64,000 nucleotides of DNA from Angiostrongylus vasorum. Lineage: Eukaryota > Nematoda > Chromadorea > Rhabditida > Metastrongylidae. The DNA is taken from contig JADANN010000450.1 of NCBI GenBank assembly GCA_018806985.1, positions 1,730,835 through 1,794,834 of the forward strand, in the 5' to 3' direction. Numbering within the stretch: the first letter of the stretch is position 1; each line of letters opens with the position of its first letter. Of the stretch, positions 13,456 through 24,982 are shown in pieces. Made by a program: the position numbers and the translations under genes. The notes under the pieces were generated by a model that was not told the origin of the DNA, made no database searches, and worked only from the letters and a program-made list of their open reading frames with translations.

Positions 13456-16400
13456 CATATATATATATATATATCATGAAGATCATGTGCAATTGGCTAG
13501 ATAGAAGAAAGCATGTCTACAGCGACAGTTGGGATACCGATGTTCCCTCGGCCGGCGACTAACTGTGGGAAAGTACCCCATGCTATCGCCAGCCGTTATA
13601 AAGAAGCGATATAATAGTGTTTAAGTAGAAGTATAGCATAGACATTATTCACAATGTACACGAGACAAAACCATTTTCTCCATTGGTGGTAAGTGTTGGT
13701 AGCTGGGAGCTGTAACTAAGAGAAGCCGTTCATGGACACAAGCGGCCACTAACTAGCTGCTCTACAGTACCTTTTTTCGGCTAGTCAGTGCTTGTAGAAT
13801 ATAGAGTACATGGAAAATAAAAACGAAGGAAGACTTGATGAATATTTCGAAAGGCAGACTATGTCGAATCGCATTGACGAGCGCATTCTGAATGCACACT
13901 GAGCCACCCCTGAAGACGTTTCCTGTGTAATCTGTTACTTTGTGATAGCGAAAACTTGTCCTCCCTAACAGTCGAACTGCAGCATTAAAGCGCAGAGATT
14001 TCTACTCTTCTAGACCACATTCCCTACGATTCACACCTTTTCAACAGCACTAATCTCTCACCTCAGAATGAACTCCTCTAAAAGAGGTTCTTTTAAGTGT
14101 AGACAACAACTTTCCACGAGCAACGTAGTATAACATCGATATTAGACAATTCAGCTATAATGCAGTTAAAAACCTCCATAAACCACTGAATAGATGTGTA
14201 GCCATTTCGCTACACGCAATCCAATATGTGTTAAGGATACGCAGTGCCATTCGACTCCACTCGAGCATTGTAGAGATGATTCAATGTATGATTGGTCAAA
14301 TATTATACTTTCAAGTGCTGCCCATGTGTCAAGCTGGTGCTTCTGTCCACTCACACATGTCTGGCTTATACAATGAGTTGCCCTGGCTTACCGATTTATC
14401 AGGCCCGTGTTTTATGCCTCTATACAAGTCTGATAATAAATCGCCAACGGTGGACAGAAGTAGAGATTGGTTTCTCTTGAGTACCGATTCGAATCAACGA
14501 CCGTGTTTGTCATGTGCCACCTCACCTACTACGACACACGCGACTCGTTTCTCCTAGGTTGTTCTCATTGAATAACTTCCTCGTTGTGTTAAGAAAAGGC
14601 AAAATATAGAAGACTAGAGTAGGAAAGATGACGATACGTCCAAGATAAGTCCAAGATAAGATTAAAGAAGGATTAAGAGATAGATAGCACAAGAGCTCGG
14701 AAAAGAAAAGATCCGGACAAAAATTTGTGAGAAAAATCCAATTAACTGATATCCTTAAAAACTTACAAATCTGGTGAATATGACGGTGAACGTAAAGCAA
14801 ACCCAGCAGACACGAATCAGCTCTTTGAATTTTTTCGTACAGTCAGCTACTACTCCGCAAATCAAAGACGCCACTACTCCGATTAGAGCTGCCAGAGATG
14901 TCGGATAGCTGAACACTGCAGGATGTTTTTTAGCCGCACGTCAACAAATTGAGCCGAATTACAAAACCTACGGAAACTTACCCGTAAAGGTTGTACTTTT
15001 GCTCGGTGATAATGTCGGACATAATTACCATGAATCCCCATAGTTCGGCAAAAGCGAGGCCAAAAGTGAACAGCTGGATCAAGAACTGTTTGTTCCTATA
15101 AGATGGCATCTCAAACAGCTTCGAGTGACGTTTTTACCTTGGATTGCAAATTTCTTCAGATAGATATATAAAACCGCAGAACTTATGCAGTTGCAAAGAT
15201 TAAGGGTTCATTTGCAGCTGAACTGAGCATCACAAGAAATAATTAAGCAGAATGAAAAACCACGGGTCAAAAAAAAACATTCCGTTGTGTGTGGACCCAT
15301 AAAAAGCGGTGAGGAAAAAAAACAGCTGAAGGAATTGTCTACACGTCAATTAACGTTGCGCATAGTTTATTTTCCTACTTTTTTCTAGATTGCTTTCCTC
15401 TTTTTTCTCTCTAAGACTGTAGAATGAACAAGTATTGTTGGTCCAAAATTAACGACATGCAATCATATAATGATGTGAACAAACATCTCCGAAAAAACTT
15501 TCCCGACCTGAAGCACACTATGATAGACTTCCAGAATGGTGGCACGTTACTTGATTGATTCTCTGAGGATACAGATGGAGGTGTTGGTGGTGATCCCTGA
15601 CGGATGAACAATGACAACAAAAACGTTAGCGTTGTTGCCACTGCCATGCTAGCATTCTAAAGCATTGTGCTTCACAGATATCCTCTAGTACCTAGTAATT
15701 TGGTGATGGATCAGAACATTACTCACTTATTCTCCATAGCCTGGCTCGATATCAAAACAAAAGAACATCAAGATATGATATTGAGGGGTTTTCAAACGCA
15801 TTTCAAAACTAGAATGTACCTTGAATACTTACTAGATGGCTCATATTCACTTTCAGCACTGATCCTAGTACTTCTTTCGGTCTTTCCATTGGTTTTAAGT
15901 TTCACCCACGGAGATGGTCGGATTCATGTCTGGATCCAACTAAGGCTTGAGGATATGTTGACTTCTGACCTTACTAACATGCTGAGCATTACTTGAGAGG
16001 ATATGGTGCTAGATAGACGTTCGAAGATATTCATCAGAGGAGTTGATTAGAGCAAGATTGGGTGACTTGTAACTAGGTTTCCTGAAGTACTGCAACGATT
16101 CTTAGCGACAGTGACTTTGCATTAGTTGACTCCCCTATAGAAAATCATCTGCTAAGCTGAATCCAGTGATTGTCATAAGACTTACTTGACACTTGAACGG
16201 CCCGTCCTCACTGGTTGTGCGGGAGGCAGCATGATCACCATTTTCGGAGATTTGTTGGTTAAGCCATTGTGGTTCCGTAGAATGCCAAGGTCAGCCTGAC
16301 TAAAGTTTGCTCCAGGTCGTCACCACCACAGGCAGTCGCAGCCCTTGTGGATCAGAGGGAGATTTGCCACCATGCGACTAGTTTGATACCAGGACGGTGG

Positions 16401-19400
16401 TGGATCCTGGTATTGATTTACTCTTAGCTGGGCTTCCTGATGGAAACGCCGGACTCCTTCTCAGCATGGGAGACCCTGCCGGGGGGACAAATCTCCCGCT
16501 GTACCTCGCAGTGTGACACCCAGGAACACCTCCCAGCCACGATGAAGCAGTAAAACCATTGGGAGTCTGGCAAAGAACAACCAATCAGGCTGTCATAATA
16601 CTAGAAAGTATTTTGGAACATCCGTGAAAAATACACAATTACTTGTGAAATGGTGGTCTCTTGACGCTACAAAGTAGATAACAAACCAAGGCAGAAAACA
16701 GAAAAATGTAAGCACTGTTGCAGTTACCCAACAATTTTTAGCCTAAAAGTTGTAGCTCCACATAGGCAGCACTTCTAGGACTTATTAAAAAATAATTCAA
16801 GTAAAAATGCACAACACGCTCAGCTACCAAAAAAATCACCCTGTAGAGGAATCGTTTGATTACGTCTCGTGGTCTTCAGAGATTTCCTTATTTCAGGTTC
16901 AATCAGATACTGGCTAGATTGGCCGCCATCATAGAAATCGCCGTTGTATTAAAGAATCCGATAACAATGAAGCAAACGTTTCCCCGAGCCAGTGGGTGAG
17001 TGGCCAAGATTTCAGTGCTGTAAGAAGGCTACCTTGATTCCATGGAAAACCTCGCTCTTTTAGCACTTAGCAAAATAGAAGAAAAAAAACATATACTTTA
17101 TTTATAGCTGAACCCACACATGAATCCTATCATATTCTTGAATGCCAATCAATTCAGGGCAAAGAAAATCGCACAACATTTAGAGTCTTGTGATAAAGGT
17201 TACAAATGATTATTTGAGTTACAGTTGGCTTGCGCTTAAAAACTTAACTGGGTATTTAAGCCGTTAGATGCCGAAGAAAGAACTAGCAAAGGTACTCATC
17301 GTGGTCAGGAAGATTCAGTCTACTTTTTAGCACAAATTTAAGAGTGAAAATAAATAGACTCACGAAGCCGAACATATGCCAGGATGTTCGCTCCGATTGA
17401 ACGTTCCCATTGAAAAACAGCGATGGAGTAACAGTGCCGAAAACCACTCCCAGAGGATTTGCAATAAAAGTAAGCACGTTGGCGAGAGAGCGCTGATTTT
17501 CTGGAAACCAAGCTTCGGCGACTTTCGATGGAAGAACGAGAAAGAATGCTTGCGCCGACCCGACGATTACTGAGCCTTAAACTTTCATCCTTTCGCTCAG
17601 GTTCTCAATTTATAAAATTTATATAAAATAAACAACTAAGACGCGAAATTTCGTTTTAACGTGTAAATAGCAGTAGTGTTGTGAAGTTTCTTGTATTAGG
17701 TATGAAGCTTCTTTTAGACGAGAATCTGACTGATTTGGTGAGTTTGTAAGCTTTAAAGACTCTTATGAGAAAAGAAATGAAAATAACTAAGAAGCACTTC
17801 ACTTTTCGTATCGAGATTTAGAAACTTCTAGGAGCAGAAATAAGTCGCTCATAACAACAACGACAATGATAAGATTGATTTCGCAAATGGACGAAAATGA
17901 ACAACACATATAAAGGCCACTGAAGCACACACTCCGAAACGGAACAAAGTACACTGCAGAAGCCTTTCAAAATCTCATTCAGATTAAAGTAAAATAAAAG
18001 TACCGGTATGCAGTAAAACCTGTCGTATAATCGAGTCATCAACAAACGGAACTGATGAAGCTACTCGAATTAACGAACCAAAAAAATTCAGCGATGTTCC
18101 GCACATGATCTGGAGATATTCCACTTAAGCAAAACTCTGTTGCCTTTCCTTCCATTCCATATCCCTTTTCCAACATAATTCCGTCTTCTTTTAAATAAAT
18201 AAGCAATGAACTAACCGACAATCGGATACCGTAGTTGTCAGTGATGTACATACCTCCTACACCGGTTATGACAGCTACTAGCTGGAAATTTACATACATA
18301 GCACAAAGTAGTTCAAGAACTTAACATGAGCAAGGTTTTCAGAGTGAACGTCTACAACTCTCTCTAATTCGTCAGTTTTTAGATCGATTTCCTTGCCATT
18401 TTAACGAATGAATTCAAGGTGATTAGTCGCAAGATTGTGTACGGTATATCTATCAGGTGCCGGGGCATTGCTTAAGAAGAAAATGAAATTAGCAGAAAGA
18501 CCCTTGTTAGTACTGCGTCAAGTTGATGTATACCTTTCGTATCCGTCATTACAACGCTCGCCGTCATGGTATAGAGTGGGGACGATTGGGTAATGTATAA
18601 TGAATGTCGAATCGGTAGAAGCTTGTAATTAAAAGACTGGAAACAATATGGGAGATCTCCTTGGACAAACAAGGCCCATGCTCACTTCTAGAAAGTCCAG
18701 CAGACTACCCGTAATTACAACCCATCGTTCAACTTTTATGTAAAGCCTACTTTTTCTTTGAGATAAAAGCAGAGCGAAGGTCACGGTGATACAGCGGGAA
18801 ATACGTCGTGAACTACGGAGTCTATTAGCTGGTTGGAAGCTCACCTGAGATTCCGAGTTTTGCAATTACCTAAGCATCATTCTGGTTCTATACACCACAC
18901 TTTTGATCGGACCTGGCCAGGTAACATTGATTACTGTCTCCCCAAACTCGTTAATGATAAAGAGTCCTAACATTTATGCGGCAACATAGAAATTACGTGA
19001 TGAGAAAATAGCGACTGTATTCAACTTTAAATCTGCATATCTCATCGCATAGTGAATGTTATTAATTGAAGAAAAATTGTTAGAATCGGTAAACCTTTGC
19101 CTAGAAAATAAAAGTTGTCGTGCTTTAAGATTCCAATTTTCTGGAGTTCATAACATGTAGTTGTTCAGATTCAGGACTCATGTTGCGAAAAAGAAGGCAA
19201 ATGAACAGCCCGGATTTTGTCCAATGTGATACGGAAGTGTTCGCCAGTATATCATCCATGTCTGCAACTACCTCTCTTTTGGAAATTTTTTAAAACTTAA
19301 CGTGGTTTGCTTTGTCGAAAGTGTTATAATCCTAAGGACACTTAAATCTGAAAGGGCACTGTGTAAAGTCGTAGACGCGACTAACGCGATAGAATAAGGT

Positions 19401-20786
19401 CATTTTTATAACTGCGTAGAGTTCGGTACTCTGAAAATCTGAAAGGACACTGGATAAAAGTCCTAGACGCGATTAACGCGATAGAGTAAGGTCATTTCTA
19501 TAACTGTATAGAGTTCGGTACTCCAAATACTTTAGTGATCAACAACTCCGCCAGGCATAAAAAACTAGCTTCGCCTCAAAAGTGTTTTTTAAAAAAATAT
19601 TTGCTAATCAAAATGCATTTTTTTCATTCATGAGCAAACTAAGAAACTACTTGCTTAGTGGAAGTGGAAGTGGCCTTGGGTATAGAATGAAACAATTCCA
19701 CTGATTTTACAGTAACGCTTAAAAATTATTATTTGAAATACAACTGAAATTATTACCTGAAATATCTGGTTAGTAAAGAAGCTGGCCGAGCAGTCACTGC
19801 CATTACAGTAGAATTCGTTTACTTCTTCGGTCAAAGTGGTGAAACTCATCCATAACTAAACGAACTTTTGGGGATGAGAGAAGGCAGATCCGAAAAATCA
19901 TCGTGTAAAAAACTACTATGCCGAAATAATTCAGTACTAAAATATGTAAAGTTGTTACCCAATACATGGATTAGCCGTCTTTACGAAAAACAATGTAAGT
20001 ACCAGAACAATTATGACACGACTTGCATGCTGTTGATTCCTTCCCTTGGATTCCCGAAAAATCAGTGCTACGCTCCTCAGGTTTTTATTACAATCAGCGG
20101 CTGGCTTTTCTGGTTCGAAAGAACAGATCCAAAGGTACAACAGGACGGCGGCGATTCGGATCAGTGACTTGTTCTTCCTTCCGGTGCTTCCGAATTAAAA
20201 TATCAAAGTTGATTCTTGTTCAGGTTATCACACTGGCAAGATAAGGCACCTCGTTTTAGCACTCAAAAACCTTTCCCTGCCACAATACGCTTATAAACTG
20301 TAAATCTAGTAAACTATTGATTTTGTCATCGTTTTTAATAATATTTTCTAAATAATTGTTTTATTGCCTATTCGCTCATTTCCCCATTTCCTACAACGTT
20401 GATAAAAACTTAAACACAGGCCTGAACTCCCTATACAAAATTTAGTCAGTCTTTCACTCCTTGAATCTCAAAAAAAAAAAAAAGAAATGATCAGATTTTG
20501 TAATCCAGTAAGAACGGTCTAAAGCATTCGCTGTAGCCTAAAACCATAACGTGAAAAATTACGGTTTAGCTACCATACATTGTGATTGTTCCAATGTTGA
20601 GTTAAAAATTAAGAGAAACAAGGATGACTAGCTAACCATCGCATTGGATAACGCCAATAGGCAACACACGGCAAGCACAAGCCACCTGGTTGCGTAGACA
20701 CGGTAGCGTTTAACGTAACAGGTGGTGTCGACGTACTCCCCTTGAGGAATAATCCGCGATCGCTCACCGGATAGTCCCATGAGCAG
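4287..20786 (-). CDS. SLC49-family (MFSD7/FLVCR-like) major facilitator transporter
   Basis: Twelve-helix membrane transporter read from exons 20637-20786 (ATG at 20780), 19757-19855, 18216-18281, 17364-17569, 15508-15656, 14982-15095, 14767-14908, 11239-11386, 8642-8740, 8430-8570 and 4287-4464 (stop TAG). Phases agree at every junction except two gaps: a TM3 exon between 18216 and 17569 (candidate 17893-17953) and a very small exon between 14767 and 11386. Family hallmarks seen are RWLVLAVCCLLALSNA (TM1), KVAEAWFPENQRSLANVL with NPLGV (TM4-5), PPTPPS in the central loop, YPTSLAALIG with DCTKKFKE (TM7-8), GVEMGVETTFP with EATSSGLL (TM10-11), and a cytosolic Glu-rich tail after YKRL. SLC49 proteins carry haem, choline or related substrates; WFPENQR and PPTPPS favour the MFSD7 (SLC49A3) branch. 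The substrate here is unknown. Introns hold PLEs, SINEs and a 380-bp repeat. Confidence 0.9.
5300..6165 (-). mobile_element. Penelope-like element 3' end with GIY-YIG domain
   Basis: Minus-strand frame 5916-6161 encodes GTVYLTSCKACRDAYVGETG, then RPLCVRLKQHL and THRTQRHNGEDFGLRV, a GIY-YIG endonuclease of the Penelope type. Downstream come about 300 bases of conserved 3' region and a hammerhead-like motif at 5554-5592, then a conserved leader-like stretch to 5300. Inverted relative to the next copy. Sits in the last intron of the SLC49-like gene. Confidence 0.8.
6170..7170 (+). mobile_element. Penelope-like element, linker plus GIY-YIG
   Basis: Plus-strand frame 6196-6660 encodes HMKRALARNMFRTATSV, then FILPFISNEVSAAIKCCLRR and NLRRQLARNRLYDRLCATQN. 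This is the segment between RT and GIY-YIG in PLEs, followed by GTVYLISCKACGG. A frameshift near 6635 breaks GIY-YIG. The 3' region and hammerhead-like motif (7113-7160) follow. Bases 6589-7165 are nearly the reverse complement of 5540-6118. Confidence 0.8.
7355..7640 (+). repeat. SINE-A copy
   Basis: Same order of head, core and tail. B-box-like GTGGAATCGATCCG at 7410; tail ends AACGCCGAGAGGTTTATCC. Confidence 0.8.
7960..8240 (-). repeat. SINE-A copy
   Basis: Reverse-oriented copy, starting with GGATAAAGCTCTCGGCGTTG on the plus strand, and close to the plus copy at 7.36 kb. Confidence 0.75.
8430..8740 (-). CDS. SLC49-like transporter, TM11-TM12 exons
   Basis: Two exons, 8642-8740 and 8430-8570, separated by a 71-base intron. 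The first begins QLWMFIMYFVF and ends in a hydrophilic loop; the second carries WVLGYIVLYAIIQLLLNFVV (TM12). A stop codon follows at 8426-8428, but an AT/GTAAAC donor just before it leaves phase 2, which is completed by G at 4464 to make Met-Tyr-Lys-Arg-Leu. The 71-base intron has a weak donor (CA/GTGTTA). Confidence 0.7.
8741..9924. other. Transporter intron, nothing recognised
   Basis: Part of the intron between transporter exons at 8740 and 11239. No exon signature, repeat family or RNA gene recognised. Confidence 0.5.
9925..10850 (+). mobile_element. Degenerate Penelope-like element
   Basis: Aligns by eye to the 6.2-7.2 kb copy: the MFRTA-coding start near 9930, RERLYGRLCTTQNCIICP near 10190-10250, a broken GIY-YIG stretch at 10260-10360, the 3' region and a worn hammerhead-like segment near 10795. 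Many frameshifts. In the intron between transporter exons at 8740 and 11239. Confidence 0.65.
11239..11386 (-). CDS. SLC49-like transporter, TM10-TM11 exon
   Basis: Encodes WDSVVLMLACAGLGAFS, then PQFPIGVEMGVETTFP and YEATSSGLLVLSG. The GxExGVExTFP plus (E/A)xTSSGLL pair is conserved in SLC49 transporters. The reading frame stays open to a stop at 11160, but a GG/GTGCGT donor at 11239 gives phase 2, which joins correctly to the exon at 8740 (SG-QLWMFIMYFV). Confidence 0.88.
11778..12050 (+). repeat. SINE-A copy (diverged)
   Basis: Head TAGCGCAGTGGTTAGAAGTG and the ATGCATTCAATCATCTCTAACG tail motif are clear; the core is worn. Confidence 0.6.
12338..12615 (+). repeat. SINE-A copy
   Basis: Well kept: GTGGCGCAGTGGTCGGAGAC head, GTGGAATCGATCCCC B-box-like site, tail to GCCGAGAGCTTTATCC. 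Confidence 0.8.
13105..13200 (+). repeat. Element-2 fragment with hammerhead-like motif
   Basis: Shares ATCTGTGGACCATCGGCTCT with 41.87 kb and carries a diverged motif ending GTCGGAACGTCAGCC. Directly precedes the inverted repeat at 13.2 kb. Confidence 0.45.
13205..13412. repeat. Inverted repeat around a TA microsatellite
   Basis: Left arm about 13209-13299 and right arm about 13321-13412 are reverse complements (for example ACCTCTCCATTGGTAT against ATACCAATGGAGAGGT). The centre is a run of TA dinucleotides. Confidence 0.75.
13410..13475. repeat. (TA)n microsatellite
   Basis: About 60 bases of TA dinucleotides with two ACATACA interruptions. Confidence 0.9.
13480..14766. other. Transporter intron, nothing recognised
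   Basis: Intronic sequence downstream of transporter exon 14767-14908. A very small exon of the gene is expected somewhere between 11.4 and 14.8 kb but was not found. Confidence 0.4.
16185..16600 (+). repeat. 380-bp interspersed repeat, copy 1
   Basis: From ACTTGAACGGCCCGTCCTCA to CATTGGGAGTCTGG. Copy 2 at 51.5 kb matches along its length. No coding frame is shared. In an intron of the SLC49-like gene, antisense to it. Confidence 0.8.
17364..17569 (-). CDS. SLC49-like transporter, TM4-TM5 exon
   Basis: The most diagnostic exon of the gene. It reads through AQAFFLVLPSKVAEAWFPEN, then RSLANVLTFIANPLGVVFG, the SLC49 signature in which WF-x-E-x-QR lies between two helices and precedes Asn-Pro-Leu-Gly. 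It starts at a ctcag acceptor needing two bases to complete a codon and ends at TTC/GTGAGT in phase 0, matching the next exon at 15656. Confidence 0.92.
17893..17953 (-). CDS. Candidate TM3 exon of the SLC49-like gene
   Basis: Lies between the TM2 exon (ends phase 0 at 18216) and the TM4 exon (needs phase 1). After a ctgcag acceptor there is a phase 0 to phase 1 stretch encoding a hydrophobic segment (CTLFRFGVCASVAFICVVHF). Phase and hydrophobicity fit, but the donor (C/GTCCAT) is weak and the segment is shorter than the usual TM3 loop. Confidence 0.35.
19346..19523 (+). repeat. Two-copy tandem duplication (about 90 bp)
   Basis: Units 19346-19436 and 19437-19523 share AAATCTGAAAGG, CGCGAT/AACGCGATAGA and AGAGTTCGGTACTC in order. 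In an intron of the transporter gene. Confidence 0.8.
20637..20786 (-). CDS. SLC49-like transporter, first coding exon
   Basis: A tttcag splice acceptor lies only six bases upstream of the ATG at 20780. It opens a 48-codon exon with a short polar N-terminus and then TM1 (RWLVLAVCCLLALSNAM), ending at a GTTAGC donor in phase 0. A 3' splice site this close to the start codon is what a spliced-leader trans-splice acceptor looks like in nematodes. An upstream non-coding cis exon is the alternative. Confidence 0.85.
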
Positions 20787-21185
20787 CTGAAACAGTTTTT
20801 CAAAATTTCACTTCAGTGTTTCCTACTTTTTTTTGAAAATGTTCTACAGCATTCAGATAGCTCAGACTTATAAGTAATTAATAACTGCAAAGTCGGGACA
20901 GACAAATCATTGCCTTCACACTTCAACGTTAGCTCAGTTGAAGGAAAGATCTGCCTGCTAATCGCTTAGTTAGATGTTGCACTACAAGGAGAAAGATTAG
21001 AGAATACGCGACGAAACATTGGAAACTGAGATTACGTAAGAGGATATTCACATCTGCTTGGTGGGATACATTGAGAAATGCAGAAGTTTTATCGATAACC
21101 AGTATAACTTAACGAACCGTTGATGGTCGAGTGATTTAAGAGGACAGCAAATGAATCTCCATGGTCTTTGCAGCGTGCCAATTAG

Positions 21186-21241
21186 CCGAGCAAATTCTGC
21201 TCAGTCGACATCCAGAGCGAATTCTGCTCAGTCGACATCCA
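21186..21241 (+). repeat. 27-bp tandem duplication
   Basis: GAGC[A/G]AATTCTGCTCAG-TCGACATCC occurs twice in a row. Confidence 0.85.
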
Positions 21242-21439
21242 TCATATTTTCCAGCACCTGATTGGCAGTTCTCTGCTGTATGCTCGACATCCCGTGCGAT
21301 TCAGTAGCTAACGACTGTTGTCAGGTTTGTCGTTAAGACGCACCATATGTCCAGCCCTTGTGATTCTCGACATCATGGCGTAATGCAGCGCTATCTTTGT
21401 TCTTGCCAACGGGAGGCGAAACTTCTAGTTACTACTTAC

Positions 21440-22240
21440 ATTTCCACGATATGGCATTCTTCTTCCGTCACCTTCCACATAGTACATTCGTTAACTTGAA
21501 TTGATCGCTCATAGTTTCTTAGACCAGTGAGATAACATGAGGTTGTTATGAAAAGATTTAGGCTTTGCCTTCGGCGTCTTCGGAGCCGAACTAATGCCAG
21601 TCCGTTGTCCACAGCCGGTCGTTGTCGCCAACTGGGTGCTCGTTGTAACATCTAGTCAAGTCCAACGGAGTGGAGCATTGCTTGAATTAATGCACCTCAC
21701 ACTGTAGATGATCTGTTTTCATGACGGCGATCTATCCTCTAGAGTCGGTATTTCATTAGCTAGCACATAGCGTAGTGATATCTTCAAAACCGAATTTGAT
21801 TGAAGCTCAGCAAAAAATCACCAATCTTTTCTTAGATTATTGGGCTAACACGAGGTTGCTAAAAAGTCACCGTAACACATTCACATCGTGAAAACCGGCT
21901 GCGCGCAATCGAGTCGGATCATCGCATCTTTGAGGGAAGGCGTCGGTTCCAAAAAACAGTAGCAGATAAAATCCTTTTATAACGATGCTGTGTTGGCTCA
22001 ATAATCTCAGGAAATATTGATCGTTCCTGCCGAGGTGTAATGGAAGTCGTTTTTTCAAAATCTTACACTGATTTTTACGAGTGTTGTGGAATTCGGGCAG
22101 TATTCTTTATGTTTGAGTAACATAGCAAAGGTGGATTACCTTGAACTTATAACCAATCCCAGCGGCTTTTCCGATAATATTTCCAACCTCTGCAGCTCCA
22201 CTTAATAGTACGAATTTAAAACTCCAAGCCTTTTTTCCCA
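21440..22240 (-). other. Weak candidate exons of an unidentified gene
   Basis: Three protein-like stretches lie upstream of the transporter on the same strand. One is at 22141-22240 (ends GKAAGIGYKFK before an AAG/GTAATC donor). One is at about 21870-22060, with two open frames that I cannot choose between. One is at about 21440-21520 (ECTMWKVTEEECHIVEM before a GTAAGT donor). I could not join them in phase and recognise no family. They could be one gene or chance frames. Confidence 0.25.
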
Positions 22241-22499
22241 CTACCAAAAAAAAGTTGGATGAGCAGGTCCCTTACTTCAACGATTTCGTCCATGACAATA
22301 TCTTCGCCAAACTTGGCTTTAAGAGTAGTTCCAGACTATGGCGGTTTTGGAATTTTCCCTCAGAACTATTCCTCTGTTCTGCTAAAACAAATCGTCAATA
22401 ATGATCATGCAGAAAATATGAGCTTTCCTGTACAAGTTCTCCTATTCCATATCAACAACATAAACTTTGTCAACGTCTCAGCATGATGCTGGAACGAGG

Positions 22500-24405
22500 A
22501 CAGCGGTGGTTGTTAAAGCCCGCTTTCATCCACACCTTTCAGTCTTGAATATCTAACTATGGTTCATAGTGGTTCAAAAGATCGGATGATCATAGCGAGC
22601 TCGTGTTAACGACTATACCAACCCGCAAATTCCTTCACTATAGCATATTCCGAGAGAAGTTCTTCGCTATCATAAAGGGCATTTAATGGAGTACTTCCCC
22701 TCTATGCGAATACTTAATCATCGCAGTTCTCAGATGTCAGAGTGCGCAGATCATCAGTGCAGGTTGACATCATAGTGATTCCAGGTTTAAGTAGCCCAGA
22801 ATAATCACGAGATTTTAGGAAAGGGATGCAGCCATACTAAGGTAACAGAGAAAAGACTATTTTTCTTCACTGTTTTTTGTCGGAAAACACCGACGAGAGA
22901 GCTTCTTAAGCTCTAGTGTAGCAGCTGAGTATAGCTTCGTATGCTAGATCAAAGTAATCAGAGTAGAAGCACGAATGGTACTTGTTCGACTCGACTCGGA
23001 ACAATCTCCCAAAAAAATCCTCAATAGATAGCTTATAGCTGAATTGTCTGCACAATGCAATGCGCAAAAAAAACGTAAATCCGGCATAGTAGGAACTGAA
23101 AATCCATCGTTGAAATCACGTCTCTTAGTGTTGGTTTTTCGTTCACTGGACGTAGAAGTATGTAAAAAGTCATTGTTTAGAAGCAAAAGGAGCTAATGAG
23201 AGCGACAATGAATCTCCGATATGTTAATTCCTAGGCCATCTTCGTGCTTTCTGTGCTCGCGATGGCGCAAAATTTCCGACGCTGAATCACTCAGTGGGAG
23301 TTTAAGGAAACCTTAATGGATGCGTAAGGAGAATGGAAAAAACGAATAGTGATAAAAAACGAGCTTGAGAAGATCAGATGAAATATAGAGTAATAAAGAG
23401 GAACCTTATGGGTTAGGGAAAAATCCCCTTTTCAAAGTTGAACACTTCAATCACATATCGTCCTGAAACTCATTTTAATCGGATTTCTTAAAGAATAATA
23501 ATAGTTAGATAAGCAGCAACCTAATAATGAAGGAAGTGACATATGAATTTTTTAAGAGATCCGGTATTTGGGAGATGTTTCTGGCACATTCGAAGAACCC
23601 GCTTAGGTTCACCTTTGAGGGTGTATAGTACCTTTTTAAGCCATAGACAAAACGACGCGTAGATAAGACTAACGTGGCAGCAAAGAAGTTGGATTTGCAA
23701 TTCTAAACACAAAGCTCGTGAACTTCATGGTAACAAAAACCGTAAGGATCTATATATCTTGCCAGCAAACAGCAGTTTGCTTCTATTATGATAAATTTCT
23801 AGGTTTTTAAACTAAGGTATCTGAGATTAGTTCTTGGGGCTCTTATTTTGAGCAACGAAAGAATGCCGTAAATCCGATTTCGTCTAGGAAGACTCAGATA
23901 GCGCACCCTATTTCGTAGTTGATACTGACTGCTCCTATTCTGCACACGTTATAGTTTAACACTTAAATTTTTTTACTCACTACAATGTTGACCGTGAAAG
24001 CGTGGAAAGTTGAAGCCCTCATTCATCTGACTATATTATAACTTAGTAAAGAGTTTGTCTTCCGCACAGTTGTTCCGCGCTATAACATGTGAAAGTCACT
24101 TCATCAATCATGGCTTTACTATTATGAAAAATGATCCAAAAAACAACAAATGTTTATAGTGACGTCAAGTGCTTAAGGGAGAATTTTCGCATTCCTTTTC
24201 TTTAAGAGAAATTGCAAGGGGATGATACAATAATGAGAACAATCTAGACTACAAAAAACTTTGATGTTGCGAACATGAGCGGAAGATCTCTAGGCAAGTG
24301 GGTTTTTCACACGCTACTCATTCATTTGAGAGGTAGTGGATCTATGAGAAAGTAGGAGGTGTCATGTAAAACTTATTGATACCAAAAAAGAATCCATAGA
24401 GATCC
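22500..24405. other. No recognised feature
   Basis: About 1.9 kb in which short open frames occur but no exon chain, repeat family or domain could be supported. Confidence 0.4.
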
Positions 24406-24409
24406 CAGG

Positions 24410-24790
24410 ATCGACTTTCTGTTAACCTCGGCATTGGAATATGAATGCGTCGTTTTCTTGTTCAGCAATCGCGAGGTTGTTAAACAGCATACATTTAATT
24501 CCATACAAAAACACAATACAATACAACAGTAGCTGACGTTTCGGCAGTATCGCCTTCTTCAGAGCCGCTTTTTACGTGCCTCATCAACCTTATGCGACCA
24601 TAATCAGCTGTTCTAATCTTCCTCATGGGAAGGCACGTAAAAAAAGCGGCTCTGAAGAAAGCGATACTGCCGGAAAACGTCAGCTACTGTTGTATTGTAT
24701 TGTGTTTTTGTATGGAATTAAATGTATGCTGTTTAACAACCTCGCGATTGCTGAACAAGAAAACGACGCATTCATAATCCATAGAGATTT
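24410..24790. repeat. Inverted PLE-terminal pair
   Basis: Arms at about 24440-24577 and 24627-24777 are near-perfect reverse complements around a 50-base spacer. Each arm holds the hammerhead-like motif (minus at 24533-24570, plus at 24640-24685) and the same 3' tail running into the next conserved stretch. Confidence 0.75.
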
Positions 24791-24982
24791 TCTGAAGACT
24801 TTTTCAAAAGCGAGACCAACTGATACCAATGGTATTCTAGCAGCTTTCATTTTCCGAAGTCAAGAGAAACAGACACAAATATTATGCAAAGTCTCTTACT
24901 AGGCATGTCTACGATTTCATCACCGTTTTCGTTAACCATTTTAAGTTATTGTTTCAACTAAGTCGTTAGAATAAAGAGATGA

